From the NCBI GenBank assembly GCA_902470835.1, contig CABRHR010000117.1:1-5680 (forward strand): a stretch of 5,680 nt of DNA. Reading direction: 5' to 3'. Both the position numbers and the translations under genes were made by a program. This document shows positions 1-4,847 of the stretch, piece by piece; positions within the stretch are counted from its first letter, which is position 1; the number at the start of each line of letters is the position of its first letter. The notes under the pieces are model-generated. The model worked only from the letters and a program-made list of their open reading frames with translations, was not told where the DNA came from and did not search any database. This DNA comes from an uncultured Collinsella sp. Lineage in GTDB: Bacteria; Actinomycetota; Coriobacteriia; Coriobacteriales; Coriobacteriaceae.

Positions 1-46
1 AGATAGCGTAGCGTCTCGTGGGCTCGGAGATGTGTATAAGAGACAG
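1..46 (+). other. Untrimmed Illumina/Nextera i7 adapter (artificial sequence)
   Basis: Bases 13-46 match the 34-base Nextera read-2 transposase adapter, and its last 19 bases (28-46, AGATGTGTATAAGAGACAG) are the Tn5 mosaic end. The preceding eight bases (5-12, AGCGTAGC) fit, from memory, the i7 index called N709 as written in the adapter, and bases 1-4 (AGAT) fit the 3' end of the P7 flow-cell primer. The order P7 end, index, read-2 adapter, mosaic end, insert is the order in a real library molecule. This is therefore a library artefact left on a contig end, not a transposon in the organism. Genomic sequence begins at base 47. Confidence 0.97.
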
Positions 47-232
47 ATGCTCAAGGCGGTTCCTTTCTATTGCTGCGCCTTAGTATAGTCGCGACAGTGT
101 CGGTTCGTGTTTTTGAACAGATTGTTCAATATATTCGGCAGGCGGCAGCAATTTGTCGGTAAGCGTGCGGTATTCTGTTGAGGTTTTGTGACACCCCGAT
201 GCCGCCTTCGCGGTACCAAGGAGCTTTTACCC
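47..232 (+). other. Upstream non-coding region of the permease gene
   Basis: This 186-base stretch lies between the adapter and the permease start. I see no convincing coding region: the ATG at 47 opens only 13 codons before a TAG, and the longer reverse-strand frames are shadows of the permease. It holds a 17-bp dyad at 113-129 immediately beside an AT-rich TATATT at 130-135, and the AAGGAG ribosome binding site at 218-223. Whatever gene lies further upstream is cut off by the contig end. Confidence 0.6.
113..129. promoter_or_regulatory. Operator-like inverted repeat upstream of the permease gene
   Basis: TTGAACAGATTGTTCAA is a perfect inverted repeat with 7-bp arms (113-119 and 123-129) and a 3-bp centre. 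It directly abuts TATATT at 130-135, a good match to a sigma-A -10 box, although no good -35 sits 16-18 bp upstream of it. The site is 104 bp before the permease ATG. Size and symmetry suit a dimeric helix-turn-helix regulator, and transporter genes of this family are often controlled by a GntR- or LysR-type protein. The regulator is not in the window, and calling it an operator is inference. Confidence 0.4.
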
Positions 233-1804
233 ATGGACGTCGCCGCATTTTTGCTGGCTCTTGTGCCGATCATCTGGCTTGTCGTGATGCTGCTGTGCTT
301 TAAATGGCCGGCCTGGAAAGCTGCCATCGGCTCGTTTGTTCTTTCGTGCGTGCTTGCCTTTGCGTGGTGGCACCTGTCGGTGGCGCAGATCGCCACGGCC
401 TCGCTCGAGGGCTTTTTGATGGCCCTGTGGCCGATCGTGCTGGTGATTATCGCCGCGGTCTTTACGTATAACCTGTGCGTGCGCACGGGCGCCATGGACG
501 TGATCGGCAGCATGATCACCTCCATCAGCAGCGACCGCCGTCTGCTGGCGCTGCTCGTGGCTTGGTGCTTCGGTGGCTTTATGGAGGGCATGGCCGGCTT
601 CGGTACCGCTGTCGCCATTCCCGCCGGCATGCTCGCAGGCCTGGGCTTTGAGGCCGTGCCCGCCGTGCTTATCTGCCTGCTGGCCAACGGCGTGCCCACG
701 CCCTACGGCTCCATCGGCATCCCCACGGTGTCCGTTGCCGACCTGGTGGGTCTGGATTCCCTTCGCCTGGCGACCGTTCAGCTGGTGCAACTCGCACCGT
801 TCTTTGTGGTGATGCCGCTATTTATTGTGCTGGTTGCGGGCCGTGTTGCCGATGACCAGGGCAATGCCGCGAGTGTGGGCGAGCGCCTGCACGGTGTTGC
901 CGGCGTGGCGTTGCTCTCCGGCGTGTCGTTTGTCGGCGCGGCTCTGGTCGTTGCCATGTTTGTGGGTCCCGAGCTGGCCGTGGTCGTGGGCTCCATCGTG
1001 TCGCTCGCGCTGACCGCTGCGCTTGCCATGCGCGCCGAGAAGTCCGGTCACCTGGACGCTCGCTTCCATATGAATATCGAGGCCGGGGAGAAGCTCACCG
1101 TTAAGTCGGCGCTTTCGGCCTGGTCGTGCTTCATCCTGATCTTTGTGTTGCTGCTGGGCACGTCTAACCTGGTACCCGCCGTGCATGCTGTGCTCGCGCC
1201 GTTTGCGAGCCATGTGCAGGTGTATTGCGGTGAGAATCCCGGTACGCTTACGTTTTCGTGGATCAACACGCCGGGCGTCTGGATTTTCCTGGCGGCGTTT
1301 GTCGGCGGCGCCATTCAGGGTGCTTCGCCGCGCATGATGGGCGAGGTGCTGGTCGCGACCGTCAAGCAGATGATGCCGACGGTCATCACGATGCTTTCGG
1401 TACTGGGCTGCGCCAAGGTGATGGGCTATGCCGGCATGATTTCTTCGATCAGTGCGTTTTGCATTGCGGTCGCCGGCGGCCTGTACCCGATTCTGGCTCC
1501 GTGGATCGGTGCGGTCGGTGCGTTCGTGACCGGTTCGGGCACATCTTCGGGCATGCTGTTTGGCCCCATTCAGAGCCAGGCTGCCACTGCGCTGGGTGTG
1601 AGCGACTACTGGATGGTCGCGTTGAACGCCCTGGGCGTCGCCGCCGGTAAGATGATCTCGCCGCAGACGCTCGCCATTGGTCTTGCCGCCGTGCACGTGC
1701 GCGGTAAGGATGCCGAGCTCCTAGGCGCGGTGCTGCCCTACGCTGCCGGCATGCTGGTCCTGATGAGCGCCATAGCCATGCTCGGCCAAGGCCTGCCGCT
1801 GTAG
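233..1804 (+). CDS. lctP: LctP-family lactate/glycolate permease
   Basis: This is a 523-residue integral membrane protein of the L-lactate permease family (LctP/LldP/GlcA, TC 2.A.14), which carries lactate or glycolate across the cytoplasmic membrane, usually by proton symport. The family signature FGGFMEGMAGFGTAVAIP lies at residues 113-130. Further family-like blocks are ANGVPTPYGSIGIPT at 151-165, GAFVTGSGTSSGMLFGPIQ at 429-447 and GKMISPQTLAIGLAA at 472-486. Hydrophobic segments run through nearly the whole chain, with a polar loop near 204-220 and another near 268-292. Length is slightly below the usual 530-560. The start is ATG 233 because AAGGAG at 218-223 sits 9 bases before it; an in-frame GTG at 188 lacks such a site. 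No lactate dehydrogenase is adjacent, so substrate and direction (uptake or export of a fermentation product) are open. The family call is firm; the exact substrate is not. Confidence 0.92.
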   Translation: MDVAAFLLALVPIIWLVVMLLCFKWPAWKAAIGSFVLSCVLAFAWWHLSVAQIATASLEGFLMALWPIVLVIIAAVFTYNLCVRTGAMDVIGSMITSISSDRRLLALLVAWCFGGFMEGMAGFGTAVAIPAGMLAGLGFEAVPAVLICLLANGVPTPYGSIGIPTVSVADLVGLDSLRLATVQLVQLAPFFVVMPLFIVLVAGRVADDQGNAASVGERLHGVAGVALLSGVSFVGAALVVAMFVGPELAVVVGSIVSLALTAALAMRAEKSGHLDARFHMNIEAGEKLTVKSALSAWSCFILIFVLLLGTSNLVPAVHAVLAPFASHVQVYCGENPGTLTFSWINTPGVWIFLAAFVGGAIQGASPRMMGEVLVATVKQMMPTVITMLSVLGCAKVMGYAGMISSISAFCIAVAGGLYPILAPWIGAVGAFVTGSGTSSGMLFGPIQSQAATALGVSDYWMVALNALGVAAGKMISPQTLAIGLAAVHVRGKDAELLGAVLPYAAGMLVLMSAIAMLGQGLPL

Positions 1805-1805
1805 T

Positions 1806-1861
1806 CGGCACTTAGGGACGTTCCTTATGTGCCGGTACTTTGGGAACGTCCCTAAGTGCCG
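1806..1861. repeat. Long perfect inverted repeat after the permease gene
   Basis: Two 19-base arms, CGGCACTTAGGGACGTTCC (1806-1824) and its exact reverse complement (1843-1861), flank an 18-base centre. It begins one base after the permease stop codon. It could fold into a very stable RNA hairpin, but no T-run follows the right arm, so it is not a classical intrinsic terminator. It may instead protect the 3' end of the mRNA or be a REP-like palindromic repeat. The central part also carries GTGCCGG (1829-1835), which recurs at 1856-1862, so the 5' arm can pair alternatively with the centre over six bases. The left half (from 1809) and right half (from 1836) are also imperfect direct copies at a 27-base step. 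Confidence 0.8.
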
Positions 1862-1867
1862 GCATCC

Positions 1868-1943
1868 GGGGGCACTCCATGGCTGTTGCCTGTTCAAGAG
1901 TGTCCCCAATGACTAGTCGTTTAAAAACGTCCCCAATGACTAG
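1868..1943. repeat. Second palindrome and 15-bp direct repeats
   Basis: GGGGGCACTC (1868-1877) can pair with GAGTGTCCCC (1898-1907) over ten bases with one G-U wobble and a 20-base loop. The right arm runs into GTCCCCAATGACTAG (1902-1916), which is repeated exactly at 1929-1943, 27 bases later. The first copy is part of the palindromic GACTAGTC (1911-1918). These pieces share the GTCCC core with the inverted repeat just upstream (1848-1852), suggesting a mosaic of one dispersed repeat family. No transposase gene or target-site duplication is visible, so an insertion element is not claimed. Confidence 0.6.
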
Positions 1944-1992
1944 GCCGCTTGCCTGCGATTTTTGACCGTTGGGCGGGCTTGCCGCCCTTGCC

Positions 1993-2008
1993 GCAAAAAC
2001 GTTTTTGC
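1993..2008. promoter_or_regulatory. Perfect 16-bp palindrome upstream of pckA
   Basis: GCAAAAACGTTTTTGC is fully self-complementary with no spacer, about 75 bases before the pckA ATG. The form (A-run, CG centre, T-run) fits a DNA operator better than an RNA hairpin, since there are no loop bases. It overlaps a possible -35 box, TTGCAT at 2005-2010. Control of pckA by carbon source is common in bacteria, but no regulator can be named from this site. Confidence 0.4.
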
Positions 2009-2025
2009 ATATCGGGTACAACGGG

Positions 2026-2041
2026 CTTTACGTGAGTAAAG
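2026..2041. promoter_or_regulatory. Inverted repeat close to the pckA start
   Basis: CTTTAC (2026-2031) and GTAAAG (2036-2041) are perfect 6-bp inverted arms around GTGA. If TTGCAT at 2005-2010 is a -35 box, a 17-bp spacing puts the -10 at TTACGT (2028-2033), inside this dyad, which would place a repressor over the promoter. The -10 match is poor, so both the promoter and the operator reading are tentative. An imperfect GC-rich hairpin, GGGCGG to CCGCCC (1971-1987), lies further upstream. Confidence 0.3.
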
Positions 2042-2070
2042 TGCGCGCCGCGTCCACGTGTCGCGTTTTT

Positions 2071-2078
2071 AAAGGAGG
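2071..2078 (+). promoter_or_regulatory. Strong pckA ribosome binding site with short spacing
   Basis: AAAGGAGG is a near-complete match to the anti-Shine-Dalgarno sequence, followed by only four bases (CCCC) before ATG 2083. It is the strongest such site in the window and fixes the pckA start. The short spacing is measured from the end of GGAGG and is still within a workable range. Confidence 0.85.
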
Positions 2079-2082
2079 CCCC

Positions 2083-3753
2083 ATGCCTGGTGTTACCCCT
2101 GCAGAAGTACTGTCCAACTTTGGTCTTACGTTGGTCGAAGATCCTGCCGAGAACCAGCCCCGCCTGCTGGTTGACCTGCCGGCAGCCGAGCTCGTCGAGC
2201 ATGCCATCCGCCGCAACGAAGGCCGCATGGCCTCCAACGGCGCACTGGTGATCGAGACGGGGGAGCGTACTGGACGTTCGCCCAACGACCGCTTTATCGT
2301 CGACACGCCCGACGTGCACGACAAGATCGCATGGGGCGCCGTCAACCGCCCGCTATCTGTCGAGAGCTACGAGGCCATTAAGGCCGGCATCGTCGATTAT
2401 CTCAACGAGCGTGATGTGTTCGTCACCCGCGGCATGGCCGGCGCCGACCGTAACCACACGCGCCGCCTGCTCGTCGCCTGCGAGCGCGCCAGCCAGGCGC
2501 TCTTTATTAAGCAGATGCTTGCCCGCCCACTCGCCCGCGAAATCGCGCGCACCGGCGAGCCAGACTTCTGCGTCCTTGCCGCTCCCGGCTATCAGTGCGA
2601 CCCTGCCATCAAGGGGCTCAACTCCAGTGCTGCGGTGGTCATCAACTTCCAGGAGCGCGTGATCCTGGTCGCTGGCACCGGCTACTCCGGCGAGATCAAG
2701 AAGTCCATCTTCAGCGTCATGAACTACCTGCTGCCCGTCGAGGACGACGTGCTGCCCATGCACTGCTCGGCCAGCATGGATCCCGTCACGCACGAGACGG
2801 CCGTGTTCTTTGGCCTGTCCGGCACCGGCAAGACCACGCTCTCGGCTAACCCCACGCGCCTGCTGATCGGCGACGACGAGCACGGTTGGTCCGACATGGG
2901 CATCTTCAACATCGAAGGCGGCTGCTACGCCAAATGCGAGGGCCTGGACGCCTTCCACGAGCCCGAGATCTTCAACGCCGTCCGCTTTGGCGCCATCTGC
3001 GAAAACGTGGTGCTTGACGAGTGCCGTAAGCCCAACTACGACGATGTCTCGATTACGCACAACACGCGCGTGGCCTATCCCGTGGAGCACATTCCCAACG
3101 CGTGGACCAAGGGCATGGGCACCACCCCGAGCGTCGTGCTGTTCCTGACTTGCGATGCCTTTGGCGTACTGCCGCCCATCTCGCGTTTGACGGCCGACGC
3201 CGCCATGTACCACTTTGTGACGGGCTTTACGGCCAAGATCCCCGGCACCGAGGTCGGCGTCACCGAGCCCACGCCCACGTTCTCCTCGCTGTTCGGCGAG
3301 CCGTTTATGCCGCTCGACCCCATGGTCTACGCCAAGATGCTCGGCGAGCGCATCGCCGACGGCCGCACGCGCGTCTACCTGGTCAACACCGGCTGGATCG
3401 GCGGCGGTTACGGCGTTGGTCATCGCATCGAGCTTGCCTACACGCGCTCGCTGGTCGCGCGTGCCCTCGACGGCACCATCGAGGACAGCGAGTTTGTGCA
3501 CGACGACATCTTTAACGTCGACATTCCCACCACGTGCCACGGTGTGCCCGACGGCATCCTGGTGCCGCGCCAGTACTGGCAGAGCACCGCGCGCTACGAC
3601 GAGGCCGCGCACAACCTGGCCGTGATGTTCGAGGAGAACTTCGAGAAGAAGTACTCGCACCTGCCCGAGTCCGTAAAGGCCGCTGGCCCGCACGCCCAGG
3701 TGCCCGCCGAGGCCCGTCACCGCGGCCGCGGCCTGCTGGGACTTCGCCTGTAA
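2083..3753 (+). CDS. pckA: Phosphoenolpyruvate carboxykinase (ATP-dependent)
   Basis: This cytosolic enzyme interconverts oxaloacetate plus ATP with PEP, CO2 and ADP. It serves gluconeogenesis, or in some CO2-fixing fermenters runs in the carboxylating direction to make ATP. The protein has 556 residues (family about 520-540). The substrate-binding GRSPNDRFIV is at 64-73 with Arg65, and GEIKKSIFS at 203-211 carries the metal/substrate lysines. MHCSASM at 226-232 carries the metal-binding His227. The P-loop GLSGTGKTT is at 244-252, the kinase-2 motif LIGDDEHGW at 261-269, and NTRVAYP at 327-333 with Arg329. CDAFGVLPPISRLT (357-370) and TEPTPTF (394-400) are also family hallmarks. All key residues are present, so it should be active. 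This is the ATP type, unlike the GTP type of most other Actinobacteria. A basic tail at about 537-556 extends beyond the conserved core. ATG 2083 is chosen from the AAAGGAGG site; an in-frame TTG at 1969 would add 38 unconserved-looking residues. Confidence 0.97.
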   Translation: MPGVTPAEVLSNFGLTLVEDPAENQPRLLVDLPAAELVEHAIRRNEGRMASNGALVIETGERTGRSPNDRFIVDTPDVHDKIAWGAVNRPLSVESYEAIKAGIVDYLNERDVFVTRGMAGADRNHTRRLLVACERASQALFIKQMLARPLAREIARTGEPDFCVLAAPGYQCDPAIKGLNSSAAVVINFQERVILVAGTGYSGEIKKSIFSVMNYLLPVEDDVLPMHCSASMDPVTHETAVFFGLSGTGKTTLSANPTRLLIGDDEHGWSDMGIFNIEGGCYAKCEGLDAFHEPEIFNAVRFGAICENVVLDECRKPNYDDVSITHNTRVAYPVEHIPNAWTKGMGTTPSVVLFLTCDAFGVLPPISRLTADAAMYHFVTGFTAKIPGTEVGVTEPTPTFSSLFGEPFMPLDPMVYAKMLGERIADGRTRVYLVNTGWIGGGYGVGHRIELAYTRSLVARALDGTIEDSEFVHDDIFNVDIPTTCHGVPDGILVPRQYWQSTARYDEAAHNLAVMFEENFEKKYSHLPESVKAAGPHAQVPAEARHRGRGLLGLRL

Positions 3754-3788
3754 AACCACCACAAAGGGGACACCTTTGTGGTGGTTTT
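3752..3788 (+). terminator. Intrinsic terminator of pckA, overlapping its stop codon
   Basis: AAAACCACCACAAAGG (3752-3767) pairs perfectly over 16 bases with 3773-3788 around a five-base loop (GGACA), ending in TTTT. The left arm begins inside the TAA stop codon. The A-run on one side and T-run on the other would let it work in both directions. A near-identical stem closes the next gene (4705-4744). Confidence 0.9.
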
Positions 3789-3828
3789 GCTCGAGCGGTT
3801 GACTCGGGTTACAATACGCCTGACATAT
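3787..3828 (+). promoter_or_regulatory. Candidate promoter for the leader and the B3/B4 gene
   Basis: Two sigma-A-like readings overlap. One is TTGCTC (3787-3792), 17 bases, then TACAAT (3810-3815), with a -35 reaching into the pckA terminator. The other is TTGACT (3799-3804), 18 bases, then ACATAT (3823-3828). The first has the better -10, the second the better -35. Either would start transcription around 3820-3837, just ahead of the structured leader. Confidence 0.45.
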
Positions 3829-3829
3829 C

Positions 3830-3939
3830 GCCCCCTTCTCCGGATGGGGGCAGCGTAAGCGCTCTTGTGGCGGCACCGTAGGACTTTGAAGGTGGCCGTC
3901 GTAAGGGCGCTTTTTGTTTAGGCGCCCGCATTCGGGTGC
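3830..3939 (+). ncRNA. Structured leader or small RNA with internal terminator, class unknown
   Basis: Three hairpins follow one another between the promoter-like segment and the B3/B4 gene. The first is GCCCCC/GGGGGC (3830-3835 with 3846-3851). The second is a long stem at 3859-3910 with a T-run after it. The third is GCGCCCG/CGGGTGC (3922-3928 with 3933-3939, one G-U, four-base loop). A small AGCG/CGCT pairing (3852-3855 with 3860-3863) would compete with the foot of the long stem, as an antiterminator might. This could be a cis-acting attenuator or riboswitch-like leader, or an independent RNA of about 80 bases ending at the internal terminator. I cannot match it to a known class: the T-box, SRP RNA and tRNA hallmarks I looked for are absent. 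Confidence 0.45.
3859..3919 (+). terminator. Intrinsic terminator within the leader of the B3/B4 gene
   Basis: GCGCTCTT (3859-3866) pairs with AAGGGCGC (3903-3910), continued by two G-U pairs and then by 3869-3877 with 3891-3900 (one bulged G at 3894). This gives about 19 base pairs with a 13-base loop (3878-3890), followed directly by TTTTT (3911-3915) and GTTT. It lies about 41 bases before the ATG of the following gene and after a promoter-like segment, so it would stop most transcripts unless relieved. Confidence 0.65.
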
Positions 3940-3959
3940 ACGCTATGAAGGGAGAGCAC

Positions 3960-4679
3960 ATGAAGAGTTTTGTTGCCGAGGATTCGTTTTGGGAGTTGTT
4001 CCCGCAGGCGGCTATCGGAGTTGTGGTCGTAAAGGGCATGAAGCCCGCGGCACAGATTCCCCAGGAAGACGTGGATGCGATCGCCGCGTTGCTCGACCGC
4101 GCCAACATTGATGCGGAGCGTCACCTGACGAGCGACACCATCAGCGAGAACGCGCCGGTCAAGGCGTGGCGTGAGGCGTATCGTCAGTTTAAGACCAAGA
4201 AGGGTGCGCGGTGCTCCATCGAGAACCTGCTCAAGCGCGTGCTCAAAGGCAAGCCGGTCGGCCACATCACGCCGGCGGTGGATATCTACAACACGATTTC
4301 GCTGACCTATGCGCTGCCCGTTGGTGGTGAGGATTTGCATGCTATTGAGGGCGATCTGCGCCTGACGGTGACCGACGGCGGCGACGCGTTCCTGCCGCTC
4401 GGTGAGGATGCGGATGACCCGACGTTGCCTGGTGAGCTTGCCTACATTGATGATGCGGGCGCTGTGTGCCGCTGCTGGAACTGGCGTGACGGCGTTCGCA
4501 CGGCGCTGTCCGATGATTCGGCCGATGCGTTCCTGGCGATTGAGTGCGTAGAGCCCGAGCGCATGGGGGACTGCCAGGCCGCCATCGATCGCTTAGCCGA
4601 GCTGCTTGAGCGCTATTTGGGAGCGACGGTTGTCGTTAAGACGCTTGTGACCCGCGACAATCCCTGTGTGGAGCTGTAG
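3960..4679 (+). CDS. B3/B4 tRNA-binding domain protein (PheRS beta-like, COG3382 type)
   Basis: This 239-residue soluble protein resembles free-standing B3/B4 domain proteins, relatives of the editing domain in the beta chain of phenylalanyl-tRNA synthetase. Family-like blocks are KAWREAYRQF (68-77), SIENLLKRVLKGK (86-98), VDIYNTISLTYALPVGGEDL (107-126) and CRCWNWRDG (170-178). Its length is typical for the stand-alone family and no catalytic synthetase domain is attached. Free-standing relatives are thought to bind or proofread mischarged tRNA, but the activity of this one is not shown by the sequence. ATG 3960 is chosen because AAGGGAG (3948-3954) lies five bases before it; in-frame GTG 3936 and ATG 3945 overlap or precede that site. 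The gene sits alone between two terminators, behind a structured leader, which suggests its own regulated transcript. The family is confident; the function is only inferred. Confidence 0.85.
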   Translation: MKSFVAEDSFWELFPQAAIGVVVVKGMKPAAQIPQEDVDAIAALLDRANIDAERHLTSDTISENAPVKAWREAYRQFKTKKGARCSIENLLKRVLKGKPVGHITPAVDIYNTISLTYALPVGGEDLHAIEGDLRLTVTDGGDAFLPLGEDADDPTLPGELAYIDDAGAVCRCWNWRDGVRTALSDDSADAFLAIECVEPERMGDCQAAIDRLAELLERYLGATVVVKTLVTRDNPCVEL

Positions 4680-4704
4680 CGGCGCCTAGAACCTATTGAT
4701 GCCC

Positions 4705-4744
4705 AAAATCACCACAAAGGCACCTGTCCTTTGTGGTGATTTTT
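4705..4744 (+). terminator. Intrinsic terminator of the B3/B4 gene
   Basis: AAAATCACCACAAAGG (4705-4720) pairs perfectly over 16 bases with 4728-4743 around a seven-base loop (CACCTGT), with five T's at 4740-4744. The stem equals that of the pckA terminator except for one T-A pair (4709/4739) in place of C-G (3756/3784). It should also work on the opposite strand. Confidence 0.9.
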
Positions 4745-4746
4745 AT

Positions 4747-4818
4747 GTTGATGGGTCAACAAATGAGGCACGCAGGGCCGGCGGTCGCTGGATACGGCTA
4801 AGATGTTTACCCGTTAGC
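4747..4818. promoter_or_regulatory. Candidate control region of the MarR gene
   Basis: GTTGATGGGTCAAC (4747-4760) has perfect 5-bp inverted arms around TGGG, directly after the upstream terminator. Further on, GCTAA (4797-4801) and TTAGC (4814-4818) are inverted around a 12-base centre, and TAAGAT (4799-4804) inside the left arm resembles a -10 box, though without a good -35. MarR proteins commonly bind short palindromes over their own promoters, so one of these may be an autoregulatory operator. Each is short enough to arise by chance. Confidence 0.3.
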
Positions 4819-4847
4819 ATTATGCAAGCGAAAGGCGGTCGTCTCCC

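Noticed and set aside
28..46. Tn5-like transposon end
   Set aside because: It is the mosaic end within a complete Nextera adapter with index, so it comes from library preparation and not from a transposon in the genome.
188..232. GTG 188 as the start of the permease
   Set aside because: The 15 extra residues are polar and unlike the family N-terminus, and AAGGAG at 218-223 points to ATG 233.
227..1696. Several long minus-strand frames opposite the permease
   Set aside because: They are rich in His, Arg and Gln, overlap one another, and mirror the codon pattern of the + strand gene.
1806..1943. CRISPR array
   Set aside because: The 27-base step has no constant repeat alternating with unique spacers, the units are degenerate, and no cas gene is near.
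1969..2082. TTG 1969 as the start of PEP carboxykinase
   Set aside because: The 38 added codons cover the palindromes and the ribosome site AAAGGAGG at 2071-2078, which directs initiation to ATG 2083.
2353..3876. 507-codon open frame on the minus strand
   Set aside because: It lies opposite pckA and is a high-GC shadow; the translated sequence is low-complexity-like and shows no recognisable domain.
3830..3939. T-box leader for the B3/B4 gene
   Set aside because: The leader is only about 120 bases, lacks a Stem I with specifier loop, and the GGCGGCACCG and AAGGTGG pieces do not form the conserved T-box sequence in the right place.
3936..3959. Earlier starts (GTG 3936, ATG 3945) of the B3/B4 gene
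   Set aside because: ATG 3945 precedes the ribosome site AAGGGAG (3948-3954), and GTG 3936 lies in the third leader hairpin; ATG 3960 is properly spaced.
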